64,000 nucleotides of DNA, taken from the NCBI RefSeq assembly GCF_007752535.1, contig NZ_CP036426.1, positions 5,890,001 through 5,954,000 on the forward strand. The letters are read 5' to 3'. The DNA is from Tautonia plasticadhaerens. Its GTDB lineage: Bacteria; Planctomycetota; Planctomycetia; Isosphaerales; Isosphaeraceae. Both the position numbers and the translations under genes were made by a program. Shown piece after piece: positions 17,973-26,481 of the stretch; the first letter of the stretch is position 1, and every line of letters begins with the position of its first letter. The notes below the pieces were generated by a model. That model saw nothing but the letters and a program-made list of their open reading frames with translations. It was not told the DNA's origin and searched no databases.

Positions 17973-19412
17973 CTACTCCGTTAAATCATACGAACGATCG
18001 ACTGCTGCGGTTCGTACCGAGGGTATGAACCGGACCTACACCCCCGACTTAAACCCCGACGTCCTCGACCGCCTCGCCGCGTATGCCGCCTCCTTCCGCG
18101 CCGACTTCAACCGGCCCCGCCAGGCCGCCTGGTGCGGCGTCTACCTCCGCGGCCTGGTCCAGGACGGGGACCGCAAGAGCGTCGAGCCGATGGCCGCCCG
18201 CGTCCCCCTGTCGGAGGGGCTCGACGTCGCCGACCCCGACCAGGCCCTGCAGCAGTTCCTCGGCCAGAGCACCTGGGACGAGCAAGCGGTCCTGAGCCGC
18301 TACCGGGCCACGATGGCGGCGAAGTTCGCCGACCCGGCCGGCATCTTCGTGATCGATGACACCACCTTCCCCAAGCAGGGCACGCACTCCGTCGGCGTGC
18401 AGCGGCAGTACTGCGGCGCCCTGGGCAAGAAGGCCAACTGCCAGTGCGCCGTCAGCGTCCACTACGTCGCCCCGAGGGGGCACTACCCGCTGAACATGCG
18501 GCTCTACCTCCCGGAGGGCTGGCTGGCCGACCCGAAGCGACTGGATAAGGCCAAGGTGCCCGAGGCCGAGCGGCGGTCGCTGACCAAGGGTCAGATCGCC
18601 CTGGAGTTGCTCGACCGCATCCGCGCCGAAGGGCTGCCGGGCGGGCTCGTCGTGGCCGACAGCGGCTACGGCGTCTCGGGCCCGTTCCGCGACGGCCTGG
18701 CCGAGCGGGGCCTGCACTACGTCGTCGGCGTGACCGACGAGATGCTGGTCTTCACCGAGGAGCCGAGGTGGGACGAGCCCAAGGCCGGGACGGGCGGGCG
18801 GCCGCAGAAGCGGCGTCGCCTGGCCGAGGGCTCGCCCCGGCCGGTGGGCCTGAAGGAGCTGGCGGCGCGGACGCCGCGCCGGAAGGTGACGTGGCGGGAG
18901 GGGACCAAGGGCCCGATGTGGGGCCGATTCGCCTGGCTGCGCGTTTGGCCGGGCCAGGGATGGGCGACAGGCGATTGCGCCGGGGCGGAGCCGATCTGGC
19001 TGCTGATCGAGGAGCAGGCCGACGGCAAGCTGAAGTACGCCTTCAGCAACCTCCCGGCCGATACCAGCCGGATCCGCGCGGTGCGCCTGTGGCGGAGTCG
19101 CTGGCCGGTGGAGCTCGGGTACCAGCAGATGAAGGAGGAACTGGGGCTGGACCACCACGAGGGCCGCTCGTGGCGGGGCTTCCACCATCACGCCTGCCTG
19201 GTGATGTTGGCCTTCGGGTTCCTCACCCTGGAGCGACGCCGAGCCCGTCGGGGGCGATCCCGGCCGGGCAAAAAGGGGGAGGCCGAGCGCCGGTGATCAC
19301 GGTGCCGGCGATCCGCCGGGCGTTGCAGCGGCTGCTGGCGCCGGTCAGCCGGCCGGACTGCGCGCACTGCCGGCCCTGGCTCACCCGCTCCAAGACCAAG
19401 CTAACGGAGTAG
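17973..19412 (+). mobile_element. IS701-type insertion sequence (1440 bp)
   Basis: The transposase gene is framed by perfect 11-base inverted repeats CTACTCCGTTA (17973-17983) and TAACGGAGTAG (19402-19412). It begins only two bases after the target duplication of IS5 copy 1, so one element inserted right beside the other. A clear target duplication could not be read at the outer ends. Confidence 0.85.
18025..19296 (+). CDS. IS701-family transposase, 423 aa
   Basis: Typical IS701 DDE transposase: an N-terminal FADPAGIFVIDDTTFPKQGTH (first Asp), GGLVVADSGYGVSGPFRDGL (second Asp) and WPVELGYQQMKEELGLDHHE (Glu). A YVVGVTDEMLVF segment precedes a lower-complexity linker (KAGTGGRPQKRRRL). The length of about 420 aa is normal for the family. 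ATG 18025 lies just inside the left inverted repeat, after GAGGGT. About 105 bases of non-coding element follow the stop. Confidence 0.9.
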   Translation: MNRTYTPDLNPDVLDRLAAYAASFRADFNRPRQAAWCGVYLRGLVQDGDRKSVEPMAARVPLSEGLDVADPDQALQQFLGQSTWDEQAVLSRYRATMAAKFADPAGIFVIDDTTFPKQGTHSVGVQRQYCGALGKKANCQCAVSVHYVAPRGHYPLNMRLYLPEGWLADPKRLDKAKVPEAERRSLTKGQIALELLDRIRAEGLPGGLVVADSGYGVSGPFRDGLAERGLHYVVGVTDEMLVFTEEPRWDEPKAGTGGRPQKRRRLAEGSPRPVGLKELAARTPRRKVTWREGTKGPMWGRFAWLRVWPGQGWATGDCAGAEPIWLLIEEQADGKLKYAFSNLPADTSRIRAVRLWRSRWPVELGYQQMKEELGLDHHEGRSWRGFHHHACLVMLAFGFLTLERRRARRGRSRPGKKGEAERR

Positions 19413-20499
19413 TACTAACCGTTGATAACGACCACCATAAAGATCAGCCTGGCTTGAACGGGGCAGGATGCCCAAGATCGGCCAGGAGGGAGTGAGGCGT
19501 GGCGTCCTGACCAGCCGCCATCGCTGCTGACCGTGCGGGAAACGGATTGCGGTGCAAGGTGTTTTACATCTCCCCCAGGGGAGCGTGGTTTTCCAGGCAA
19601 CGGGCGAGTAGTCGATCTCGTACTCGGGGCTACGTCCTGGTCCGTCAACTCGGCTGAAAACACCATAATCTTCCGCAACACTCCTGATCACCCGGCTCGC
19701 CTGTGGAAAAGGGCAAATTGTCTGGAAGAACAGGCAATGTGTCTGACAGAACAGGCAAGGTGGGTGGAATGTCGCTTCAGGGAGCGAACGAACCATCGGC
19801 CATGGAGAGTACACATCCCTGATCCTCCATCTGGACTTCACGGGTATCTTCATCATCTTGAAGATAACCGAGGAGGGAAGCCCCCGGTGTGCATTGAAGA
19901 TGGAATACAAGAGTGGAATGGCGACAATGTACCCGTTCCAGCTGGATGAGACGACTTGTTGACAAATAGAACTGGATGAGGAAGTAGTGCTCCAGGATGG
20001 ACAAGCTGCATGACAACACCATGACCGATTCCATACCGTGTTGGACACGCTCCGAGAGCAACCTGACCTTCATGGGCCTCCACCACCATCAACGTCATCC
20101 AGACCTGCTCCGCAGCCCTGGTATGGGCTTCTCAGCGTCCGGGCCGAGGGGTCGAACCCTACCCATGACCGAAATCCGGCTGCGGCGTATTTTGGGACTC
20201 CGACTTTCCGTGAAAGTTCTCGGGCGTACAGAAATCGAGTGAAGGATCGACAATAACAAAAAGTGCAACCACCGTTGTCATCCACCGGGCGGGGGTATGG
20301 AACCAACTTTTCAGGAAACCTCCTGGAATTGATTGCCTCCAACTTTTGCAACACGACCGGCTTTGTCGTCACTCTACACCCCCATGTCAATTTCCTTTGA
20401 CGATCCAGGCCGGCTGGGGAGCCGTCCGACTCCCCCTCGACCTTCCCGTTGGTGTCATCGGGGGCGGCGAATTATCCTACCGCCGCCCCCGTCTACCTG
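19413..20499. other. gene-free stretch of lower GC
   Basis: No convincing gene on either strand. The open frames here lack the GC3 bias of neighbouring genes. It holds two tandem 21-base units around GTCTGGAAGAACAGGCA / GTCTGACAGAACAGGCA (about 19715-19760) and repeat copy B at 20149-20212. It looks like old, drifting DNA between the IS701 element and the next gene. Confidence 0.5.
20149..20212. repeat. diverged repeat, copy B
   Basis: Shares GGGTCGAACCC (as GGGGTCGAACCCT), CCCATG, AATCC and GCGGCGTATTTT in order with copy A at 12326-12388. No gene lies within it. Origin unknown. Confidence 0.4.
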
Positions 20500-20973
20500 T
20501 CAGGCAGCGAGGTACTCTTCCAACGTCATTCCGGCCTGGAGCAGGGCGGCGGCGAGTTCGGCAGGATTGTCCGTCCGTGCCTGCCCTGTCCAGTCCAGGA
20601 AGCCGTTGATCCGGTCCGACCGCTCGTGCGGCCTGGGCTGGCCACGCTCGTCCATCAGGTGCCGTGTCATGCCGGCTCGATAGTCCTCGATATCGAGGTT
20701 GCGGGGGCGGCCGGCCAGTCTCCTGTCCATGTAGACCCACTGCTTCGCCCAGTGGATCAGCGGCCAGAGCATCGGCTCGGGGTCTTTGCCCCTCAAGAGG
20801 AGCCTCGCCCACTGGTCCCACATCTTCGCCAGGAATTCGGCCTCGGCGTCCGACCTTTTCCTCTCGTGCCACTTTTTGAACGCCCGCTTCGCCGCACGGA
20901 CGGCGAAGGGATAGGCCACCTGCTCGAACCGCCGCTGCTCCGCCGCCCAGTCGATCGTCTCGCTCGTGCTCAT
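20500..20973 (-). CDS. hypothetical helical protein, 157 aa
   Basis: Start at 20973 (MSTSETIDWAAEQ) is strongly supported by GGAGGTGA 7 bases upstream. The protein is highly charged and helical: QVAYPFAVRAAKRAFKKWHE, FLAKMWDQWARLLLRGKDPE and a C-terminal AELAAALLQAGMTLEEYLAA. The tail has the look of a short regulatory helix-turn-helix. No known family is recognised. It is divergent from the CsrA-like gene at 21171, with about 200 bases between them for promoters. Confidence 0.6.
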   Translation of the reverse strand: MSTSETIDWAAEQRRFEQVAYPFAVRAAKRAFKKWHERKRSDAEAEFLAKMWDQWARLLLRGKDPEPMLWPLIHWAKQWVYMDRRLAGRPRNLDIEDYRAGMTRHLMDERGQPRPHERSDRINGFLDWTGQARTDNPAELAAALLQAGMTLEEYLAA

Positions 20974-21170
20974 CGCTCTCACCTCCGTCCAGGGCCGTTG
21001 GTGTTGTTCCGACGGCCCATCCGGGGGTGTCGATGGTCGTGTCTTCTGGCATGGATTGGTGGCAGATGAAGGGTCGTTTGACGCAGGCGAGCCGCTACTG
21101 GGACAATCGGCCACGGTGGGCCTGAGCCCGTCGATCCACGCAAGGTGACGACCATCACGGAGGGATGCCC

Positions 21171-21593
21171 ATGACTGTGCTGACCCGCAAGCGGAACGAG
21201 ACCGTCGTCATCGGTGACGACATCTCCGTCACCGTCGTCGATATCCGTGGCGACAAGGTGCGGCTGGGCATCGACCACCCCAAGGGCGTGAGCGTCCATC
21301 GCCGGGAGGTCTACGAGGCGATCCGCCCCCAGTCCGGGAGTCCTCCGCCCAAGCCGACGACCGGACCAGAGGCAGGTCAGCCGACGACGATCGCCCTCGC
21401 CGACCGGCACGTCGCCCTGCTCGACAGGCTCCGCTCCACGATCGAGGGCCGTGGCGGCACCGCCCCGAGCCGGGAGGAGGCCCTCGGTGCGATCCTCGAC
21501 GCCTTCGAGTCGGCCCAGGCGTCGGTGGCCGAGGCGACCCTGCTGGCCCACCTGGAGGGGACTCTCGACGAGGATCATCGGGACGGTGGCTGA
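21171..21593 (+). CDS. csrA: CsrA/RsmA-like RNA-binding regulator with C-terminal extension, 140 aa
   Basis: Residues 1 to about 55 are a clear CsrA: MTVLTRKRNETVVIGDDISV, then RGDKVRLGIDHPKGVSVHRREVYEAI. In CsrA, the first-strand residues and VHRREV bind GGA-containing hairpins in mRNA leaders and block translation. Normal CsrA is 55-75 aa; here an extra 80 residues form a Pro-rich linker and a helical domain (HVALLDRLRSTIEGRGGTAPS ...). The ATG at 21171 is preferred over 21165 because GGAGGG directly abuts the latter. Presence on an accessory replicon suggests control of host or plasmid mRNAs. Confidence 0.85.
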   Translation: MTVLTRKRNETVVIGDDISVTVVDIRGDKVRLGIDHPKGVSVHRREVYEAIRPQSGSPPPKPTTGPEAGQPTTIALADRHVALLDRLRSTIEGRGGTAPSREEALGAILDAFESAQASVAEATLLAHLEGTLDEDHRDGG

Positions 21594-21650
21594 CCGGGAG
21601 CGACTCCATGGGTCGCAGCCCCCGACCGCCCGGTCCGGGGCTCTTCCTCG

Positions 21651-21737
21651 TCATCCCAGGAGGAACAGCACGATCAGGCCGACGATGATCAGGAACCCGA
21701 TGCGGCGTTCCCGCTCGACCAGTTGCCTCGGCGTCAT
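21651..21737 (-). CDS. 28-aa single-pass membrane peptide
   Basis: Begins MTPRQLVERERRIGFLIIVG and ends LIVLFLLG: a charged N-terminal helix followed by one membrane-spanning segment up to the C-terminus. The ATG is preceded by GGAGGA with 5-base spacing, a better site than any upstream in-frame start. Such tiny membrane proteins often modulate a partner protein or act as toxins of type I systems, but nothing here identifies a partner. It is too short for homology to decide by eye. Confidence 0.45.
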   Translation of the reverse strand: MTPRQLVERERRIGFLIIVGLIVLFLLG

Positions 21738-21889
21738 GAATCCTCCGCTCGTCTGCCGACCGGCCTGCCGGCACGGTGCGGCCGGGCTGGTCACATCCGA
21801 TTCAGTAAAACCACGGCCCCGGCCCTCCTCCTCGGCGAGCAAGCCTCGACGAGGAGGGCCTGCTTCCCCTGGCGTCGGACGATCGGTCG

Positions 21890-22141
21890 TCAGCCCCGGT
21901 GCGGCTCGAATCCGAAGTAGTACCTCGGCGAGCCCTGGAACATGACGCTCCACTTCACGCCGTCGGCCCGGCGGCGGACGGCGACGAGCGGGGCGGCAAA
22001 GCCGAGCACATCGAAGTCGGCCTGGAGCTGGGCGGTGTCCCAGACCTGCCCGTACTGTTGCTCCAGGTGCTCACGGATTCCGGGGGCGGCGTTGATCTCG
22101 GCCAGCATCTCACGGCGGATGTCCTCGGTCGGGTCGATCAT
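21890..22141 (-). CDS. conserved planctomycete-type hypothetical protein, 83 aa
   Basis: Starts MIDPTEDIRREMLAEINAAP and contains YGQVWDTAQLQADFDVLGFAAP, LVAVRRRADGVK and FQGSPRYYFGFEP. I recall similar 80-90 aa proteins in planctomycete genomes and plasmids, without known function. The start at 22141 is favoured by GAGGA 8 bases upstream; 22156 is an alternative. The ISAzo13-type element begins 18 bases upstream of the start, so its original promoter may have been displaced. Confidence 0.6.
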   Translation of the reverse strand: MIDPTEDIRREMLAEINAAPGIREHLEQQYGQVWDTAQLQADFDVLGFAAPLVAVRRRADGVKWSVMFQGSPRYYFGFEPHRG

Positions 22142-22159
22142 GGTAGTCGTCCTCATTAA

Positions 22160-23457
22160 GGCACCAGAAAGAAGCTACGTCTTCCGTGGCCTGCCTCGCT
22201 TACGAGGGATCTTCACGAACCACTTCTCAAGCGACGGCAGGCGGATCACCTCGGCCTCCAACGCCTCCATCTCCTCGGGCTTCAGCCTGACCCCCTTGGC
22301 GTAGGTCGTCTCCACCAGGCTGACCACCGGGTGCTTCCGCTTCCAGGTCATCGATCGGGCGAATCCCAACACCGCCTCCACCGAGTCCAGCAGCGACCCG
22401 TTCCAGTGCATCTCCAGCACGCCCCAGCACCGCTCGATCGGGTTGTACTTGCTGTGGTACGGCGGGTAGTACGCCAACTGCACCACCAGGCGATACTTGC
22501 GGGCGAAGGCCACGATCCGCTTGAGGAACTGGCTCCGCCGGCTGTGGTTCTCCGGGCCGTTGTCCAGGTTGATCACCAGCGTCTTGACCCGCAGGAACCG
22601 CAGGCGGACGCCCTCCCACCATTGCTCCAGGCGATCGGCGATGAAGTCGCTGGTGACCTTCGACCGGGCCATGTACAGCCACAGGTCGTCGTGCTCGGGC
22701 AGGAAGATGCCGAAGGGGGTCAGCGTCGCCACGGGCTTGAAGTCGTGATCCGCCGCCTTCGTGCCGGTCCGGCTCCGGCCCCGCCGTGAGAAGGGGCCGA
22801 CATGCACCGTCGCCTTGGCGTCGATCGAGAGCCGCAGGGTGCCCCTGGCCCGATCCGCCTCGGGGTTGACCGCCTTCAGTTGATCGAAGATGGCATCGGT
22901 CTGCGGGACTCTTTTTGGGGGCGGCACTTGGCCACCCTGGAGAGGCGATAGCCCAGCAGGTTCAGCTTGGTGTTGATGGTCTGCTGGGTGGGCAACTCCT
23001 CGTCGGTGTAGCCCTTCGTGGCGATCAACTGGCGTCGGACCTCGGCGGCACTGATCCGGGTGAAGAGCCCCTTGGTCTGGAACTTGGGGTCGGCCTGGCT
23101 CTGCCCGTCGGCGATGCTGCGGATGTCATCGAGGAGTCGGGGCAAGTGCTCCTCGGCGGGCTTGCGACGGCGGGCCGAGAAGGCGTCCACGCAGGTCATG
23201 CCCGAGCGGAGTTCGTGCGTGCCCTTGCGGATGGTCTCCCGGCACCAGCCGAGATGCTCCTGGGCCCAGCGTTGTCCACCCCGCCCCATCGCTGCGACGG
23301 TCTTGGCCATGAAGACTCGCTTCGGACTGCCCTTGAGGGCCTTGGCGGCATCGATGAGGACGGGGATCATCTCGGGGCTGGGCCGCATCTGCGTATCTCC
23401 TTGATCTCCTGGTGCGAAGGTCTCAGGATACGGAAGAGTTTTGTCCTTTCAATCCCC
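22160..23457 (-). mobile_element. ISAzo13-type insertion sequence (about 1298 bp)
   Basis: The transposase is framed by related ends: GGCACCAGAAAGAAGC on the left and, reversed, GGGGATTGAAAGGACAAAAC on the right, both continuing into CTTCCGT. TAA occurs directly outside both ends (22157-22159 and 23458-23460) and may be the target duplication. The element lies between the truncated ardC and a small conserved gene. Confidence 0.75.
22175..23388 (-). CDS. ISAzo13-family transposase, two frames joined by frameshift
   Basis: The first frame (23388 down to 22876) carries the N-terminal DNA-binding part (MGRGGQRWAQEHLGWCRETI, QTINTKLNLLGYRLSRVAK). The second frame (to 22175) carries the DDE core: TLRLSIDAKATVHVGPFSRR, VINLDNGPENHSRRSQFLKR and AYYPPYHSKYNPIERCWGVL. 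The two overlap at CCGCCCCCAAAAAGAG on the coding strand, where KCRPP(K) reads across both. A programmed -1 or +1 slip at this C/A run is usual for such elements, so the frame change is probably functional and not damage. Confidence 0.8.
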
Positions 23458-23840
23458 TAAGACCGCATGATGAAGAAGCGGTCGGTCTTCTCGTCGCCCT
23501 CCTCGCCCTGAACCGCCTTGGTGATCGGCGACCAGAAGACGATTGTCGTGCCCCAGCGGCCCGGCGGGACGTGCGACGGGCGGGGCATCACCTTGCCGCC
23601 GAGGTCTTTCCACTGGCGGAATGTGCCCCACCACTTCGAGGTGAGGTCGTGCCGAGCCGACGCCAGCTCCAAAAGGATCGGGTTGATCCCCCGGTAGGGC
23701 TTCTTGCTGACGACGTTGGCGGGGGAGCCGGCGTTGGGGCCGACCCGCCAGGGCCGCCGCCAGGGCGGGGTGTTGCCGCTCTCCAGGGCGGCGATGATCT
23801 GCTCGGTGATGGACGCTCGAAGTTGCTGCTGGCTCGCCAT
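23457..23840 (-). pseudogene. ardC: truncated ArdC-like antirestriction protein
   Basis: Residues 1-127 match the N-terminal DUF1738 domain of ArdC: SITEQIIAALESGNTPPWRRPW, NVVSKKPYRGINPILL, KWWGTFRQWKDLGGKV and GTTIVFWSPITKA. ArdC proteins bind single-stranded DNA and protect incoming plasmid DNA; the full protein is about 300 aa and ends with a metallopeptidase domain. Here the frame runs into a stop made at the edge of the ISAzo13 element after FFIMRS, and no C-terminal part is found on the other side. A good GGAGGC site precedes the ATG at 23840. Confidence 0.8.
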
Positions 23841-24659
23841 GACTGGCCTCCGGGTCGGTCGTGGTTGGTTATCAACGACCGATCCGCAGGTGTCGGGGGA
23901 CAGAAGGACCATCTCGTCGGGACTGGCAGTCGGTTAATAGCACTGAGGAAGGAGGGATTGTATCCGAGGCGGTCCTGCCCGATCGGTCCCCGTCGGGTGA
24001 GGGTGACGGGATCACGGCAGCGACGTATTGATAACGGAAGGTGTACCAGACGCAGGCATCCTGACACCGGCGGAGGCGTTCTTATGGCGTCGGATCGACT
24101 TCCCATGAGATCGAGAGGCGATGCCCGATCCACGTCCGAGGCAGCCGGTGGGCGGAAATTACTGGTTCCTGACCCTGACCGATGGCCAATTGAACTGGGC
24201 CGTGCTGACGACCCGAGCGGGTCGTGGAAGCCCTCGGGGTTCGCTTCGTCGACCGTCGCTCTCCTCGAAGGCGAACGTAGGCCGGTCCCGGAGCGGGGTG
24301 CAAGTCGCCGTGATCCGAGCGGCCCATCGTCGTATCGACACCGCCGGACGTGCAGGCGTTTGTTGAGCGGGATCGCCCCCGGTGATCGTACCGGAAGCCG
24401 AGAACACGAGTCGCACGGGCCGAGGGCCGATGGGGCCCGGAAGGGGCGGCAGCGAGCGGCGGCGGGGCGGCGAGGAGCTTCTGTCGTGCAGGCGATCATC
24501 GCCACCGTGAGCCGTCGCTTCGCAAGGCGAGTGCTGGCAACCGGAGCACAGGCGGGGCGTCACTCCGGTTCGTGCCGACGATGGTCGGTGCGGCCGGGCG
24601 TCACCAATGTTGGTGCTGAAGGGGGATGGATACAACAGGCCGGCCCCCGGCCATCGTGC
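23841..24659. other. gene-free stretch upstream of the replication module
   Basis: I see no supported gene. Several open frames cross it but none has a ribosome site, domain or codon bias. The segment leads from the promoter side of the truncated ardC into the 42-bp repeat array and iterons. Confidence 0.4.
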
Positions 24660-24868
24660 TGGTGATGGACGGCGGCAACCGACGCCACGATGTCCTCGCC
24701 CTGGTGATAGCTTGCTTCGACTGTCGACATCCAGGCATCGAGTTGATGATGGCTTGCCTCGACAGGCGACACCAAGTCCTCGTCCTGATGATGGCTGGCT
24801 GCGATGGGCATCTCCGTCCTTCGTGCTGGTGATGGCTTGGTTCCACAGTCGATGCTTGTGTGTCACCG
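24660..24868. repeat. 42-bp tandem repeat array, five diverged units
   Basis: Units start at 24660, 24702, 24744, 24786 and about 24827, each opening with TGGTGATGGCTTGC or a variant (TGATGATGGCT, TGGTGATAGCT). The period is 42, with one 41-base unit. 42 is divisible by 3, so all frames stay open and give spurious repetitive ORFs. It lies 110 bases from the iterons, as expected for a partition site or another structural part of an origin. Confidence 0.7.
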
Positions 24869-24977
24869 TGATCCGGGCCGGCGTTAGCCGGCCTTCTGGT
24901 GCCGAAGGCACGGTCCTCCGAGTGATGACTCAAGTCATGATCCAAGAGTCACTATAGAGAGTTATTATTGTGACCAG

Positions 24978-25068
24978 TTATCCACCTCAAGCGATCAGTT
25001 ATCCACCTCAAGTCGATCAGTTATCCACCCCAAAATGGTCAGTTATCCACCCGAACTGAGGTGGATAA
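24978..25068. other. candidate plasmid origin: iterons with DnaA-box-like core
   Basis: TTATCCACC occurs at 24978, 24999, 25021 and 25043 in direct orientation and inverted (GGTGGATAA) at 25060-25068. Direct units are spaced 21-22 bases, two DNA turns, and share CAGTTATCCACC with CAA after most. The core is one base from the DnaA box TTATCCACA. The last direct unit and the inverted one form a hairpin with 14-base arms that could also end the Rep-like transcript. AT-rich DNA (about 24945-24972) flanks the array. Confidence 0.8.
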
Positions 25069-25079
25069 CTGACCGCCCC

Positions 25080-26135
25080 TCATTGCTGGTCGATCAGCAC
25101 CGGCCTCTGGCTTGCGGCGAGTCGCTGCCCGGTGACCTTCTTGAGCAGGTGGAAGCAGGAGTCGTGGACGCCCTTGCCGCCGTGGACCTGGACAGCCTCG
25201 TTCCAGTGCGCCTCCCAGGCGAGGGCGACGAAGTTGAACGCCCGGTCGGCGTCAGTCAGCATGGGCAGGACGCCCGCCCAGTACTCCCGGACCTCTCGGC
25301 GGGTGAACCGCCCGGCGAGCATGACATCCGCCTTCTTCCCGAGGATGTCCGCCAGGAAGTCCCAATTCTCTCGACTGTCGGCGGGGTAGGCCCGGCACAC
25401 CAGGGCGGCGAAGTCGATCGCCGACTCCTCCTCAGCCTCCCGATGCTTCTCCTGCTGTGTCTGGCTCGTGCCCTTCCGCTTCCGGTCCTGCCACCAGGCC
25501 GACGCCTCGGCGGTCGGCGCCAGCAGCGTGAAGCCATCGCTACGGGCCATGACCAGGCCGTTGCCGGCGAGCCGCCGGATCGCCGCCTTGAGGGTGTCGA
25601 GGCTGCACCCGAGCAGCGCCTTGAGGCCACGATTCGCCTGCCCGACGACCTCCGGCGTCCCCTTGCCCAGCGAGTAGAGCAGCCACAGGACGGCATTGTC
25701 CATCTCGGTCAGGTGGCCGCCCCGGTTCCAGCGGGTCCGCCGGGCCTGCTCGGTCAGCGGGTAGAGCCGGTACGTGGGCAGGCACTCCCACCAGCGTTCG
25801 CCCTCGTGCCGCCGGCCGAACCAGGAGGCCGTCTCGCCCATCGGTTCGACGGCGACGTGGCCCCGCCCGCTCCGGGCCGCCAGGCCGTGCGCCACCAGCG
25901 ACTTGGTGGCGGCTGAGACGGTCTGCGGGTCGAGGCCGAGGGCGTCCGCCAGGTCGCCCCGGAGCACGGGCTTGCCGTCCCTCATCTTGTAGACGAGCCG
26001 GCTGGACACGAGCCGCTGGTGATGGGAGAGCGGGCAGGTCTTGGTGCAGGTCAGCATGCGGATGTATCGCTTGCCGGCCCACCACTCGTCATAGAGCATC
26101 TTGCTTTTATTCGATGATTTATTATGATCTGCCAT
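25080..26135 (-). CDS. candidate plasmid replication initiator with two winged-helix domains, 351 aa
   Basis: Two winged-helix-like modules can be read. The first is about residues 39-95 (RLVSSRLVYKMRDGKPVLRG, DLADALGLDPQTVSAATKSL). The second is about 146-205 (DNAVLWLLYSLGKGTPEVVG, LLGCSLDTLKAAIRRLAGNG). A helical tail of about 140 residues follows. Two winged helices are the layout of iteron-binding Rep initiators such as RepA/RepE/Pi. The gene ends only 12 bases from the iteron array, which supports that role. No named Rep family is recognised, so function is inferred from architecture and context. ATG 26135 lies just inside AT-rich leader DNA. Confidence 0.6.
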   Translation of the reverse strand: MADHNKSSNKSKMLYDEWWAGKRYIRMLTCTKTCPLSHHQRLVSSRLVYKMRDGKPVLRGDLADALGLDPQTVSAATKSLVAHGLAARSGRGHVAVEPMGETASWFGRRHEGERWWECLPTYRLYPLTEQARRTRWNRGGHLTEMDNAVLWLLYSLGKGTPEVVGQANRGLKALLGCSLDTLKAAIRRLAGNGLVMARSDGFTLLAPTAEASAWWQDRKRKGTSQTQQEKHREAEEESAIDFAALVCRAYPADSRENWDFLADILGKKADVMLAGRFTRREVREYWAGVLPMLTDADRAFNFVALAWEAHWNEAVQVHGGKGVHDSCFHLLKKVTGQRLAASQRPVLIDQQ

Positions 26136-26172
26136 AGATAGGTTGAAGGTTATTCAGGGTTGAATCGAATCC

Positions 26173-26209
26173 GAAAGGCCGCAGGGACTCCACCTCCCTG
26201 CGGCCTTTC
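26173..26209 (-). terminator. strong hairpin terminator
   Basis: Perfect 15-base arms GAAAGGCCGCAGGGA and TCCCTGCGGCCTTTC around a 7-base loop. The A/T ends of the stem supply short U tracts on either strand. It lies 15 bases beyond the stop of the HTH gene (26224) and before the start of the Rep candidate, separating the two minus-strand transcripts. Confidence 0.8.
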
Positions 26210-26223
26210 TCGTCAGGCGACGG

Positions 26224-26451
26224 TCACCGGGCGTCACTGTTCCCTTCCTTGGGTCCGTAGAGGCTCACGAGGAGATCCATGTCCTCCTGGTTGTAGTACA
26301 GCCGTCGCCCGTCCGGCCCGGTCGTGCGGGTCGGGGTCGGGAAGCGTCCCGTGCGGACGTGCCCGTACAGCGTCCGGTAGGGGATCTCCAGCCTCCTGGC
26401 GAGGTCGGCCAAGGTGTAGTAGCCCAGTCGGTCCTTCAGTGCGGTCGTCAT
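26224..26451 (-). CDS. MerR-like/excisionase-type HTH DNA-binding protein, 75 aa
   Basis: Short winged-helix protein: LGYYTLADLARRLEIPYRTL then YGHVRTGRFPTPTRTTGPDG and RRLYYNQEDMDLL. This is the helix-turn-helix, wing with Arg, and final helix order of MerR/Xis-type single-domain binders. The start at 26451 has GGAGGG 7 bases before it and a good promoter further up. Placed directly upstream of the Rep candidate and separated by a terminator, it may regulate copy number or excision; that is inference. Confidence 0.75.
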   Translation of the reverse strand: MTTALKDRLGYYTLADLARRLEIPYRTLYGHVRTGRFPTPTRTTGPDGRRLYYNQEDMDLLVSLYGPKEGNSDAR

Positions 26452-26481
26452 CGTCCAGCCCTCCGTCCTTGGATATTGCAT

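Noticed and set aside
19715-19760. Two tandem 21-base units as a second iteron array
   Set aside because: Only two units, no DnaA-like core and no initiator gene next to them. Left as a note in the gene-free stretch.
22876-22927. Frameshift mutation in the ISAzo13 transposase
   Set aside because: The overlap of frames at a C/A run is typical for these elements. Both halves are complete.
24159-24911. A 250-aa protein and related repetitive ORFs on both strands over the 42-bp array
   Set aside because: 42 is a multiple of three, so every frame stays open. No ribosome site, no fold, and codon use unlike the neighbours.
24660-25068. CRISPR array
   Set aside because: The 42-bp units are contiguous and diverged, without unique spacers. 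The 21-22 bp units are iteron-like. No cas gene is present.
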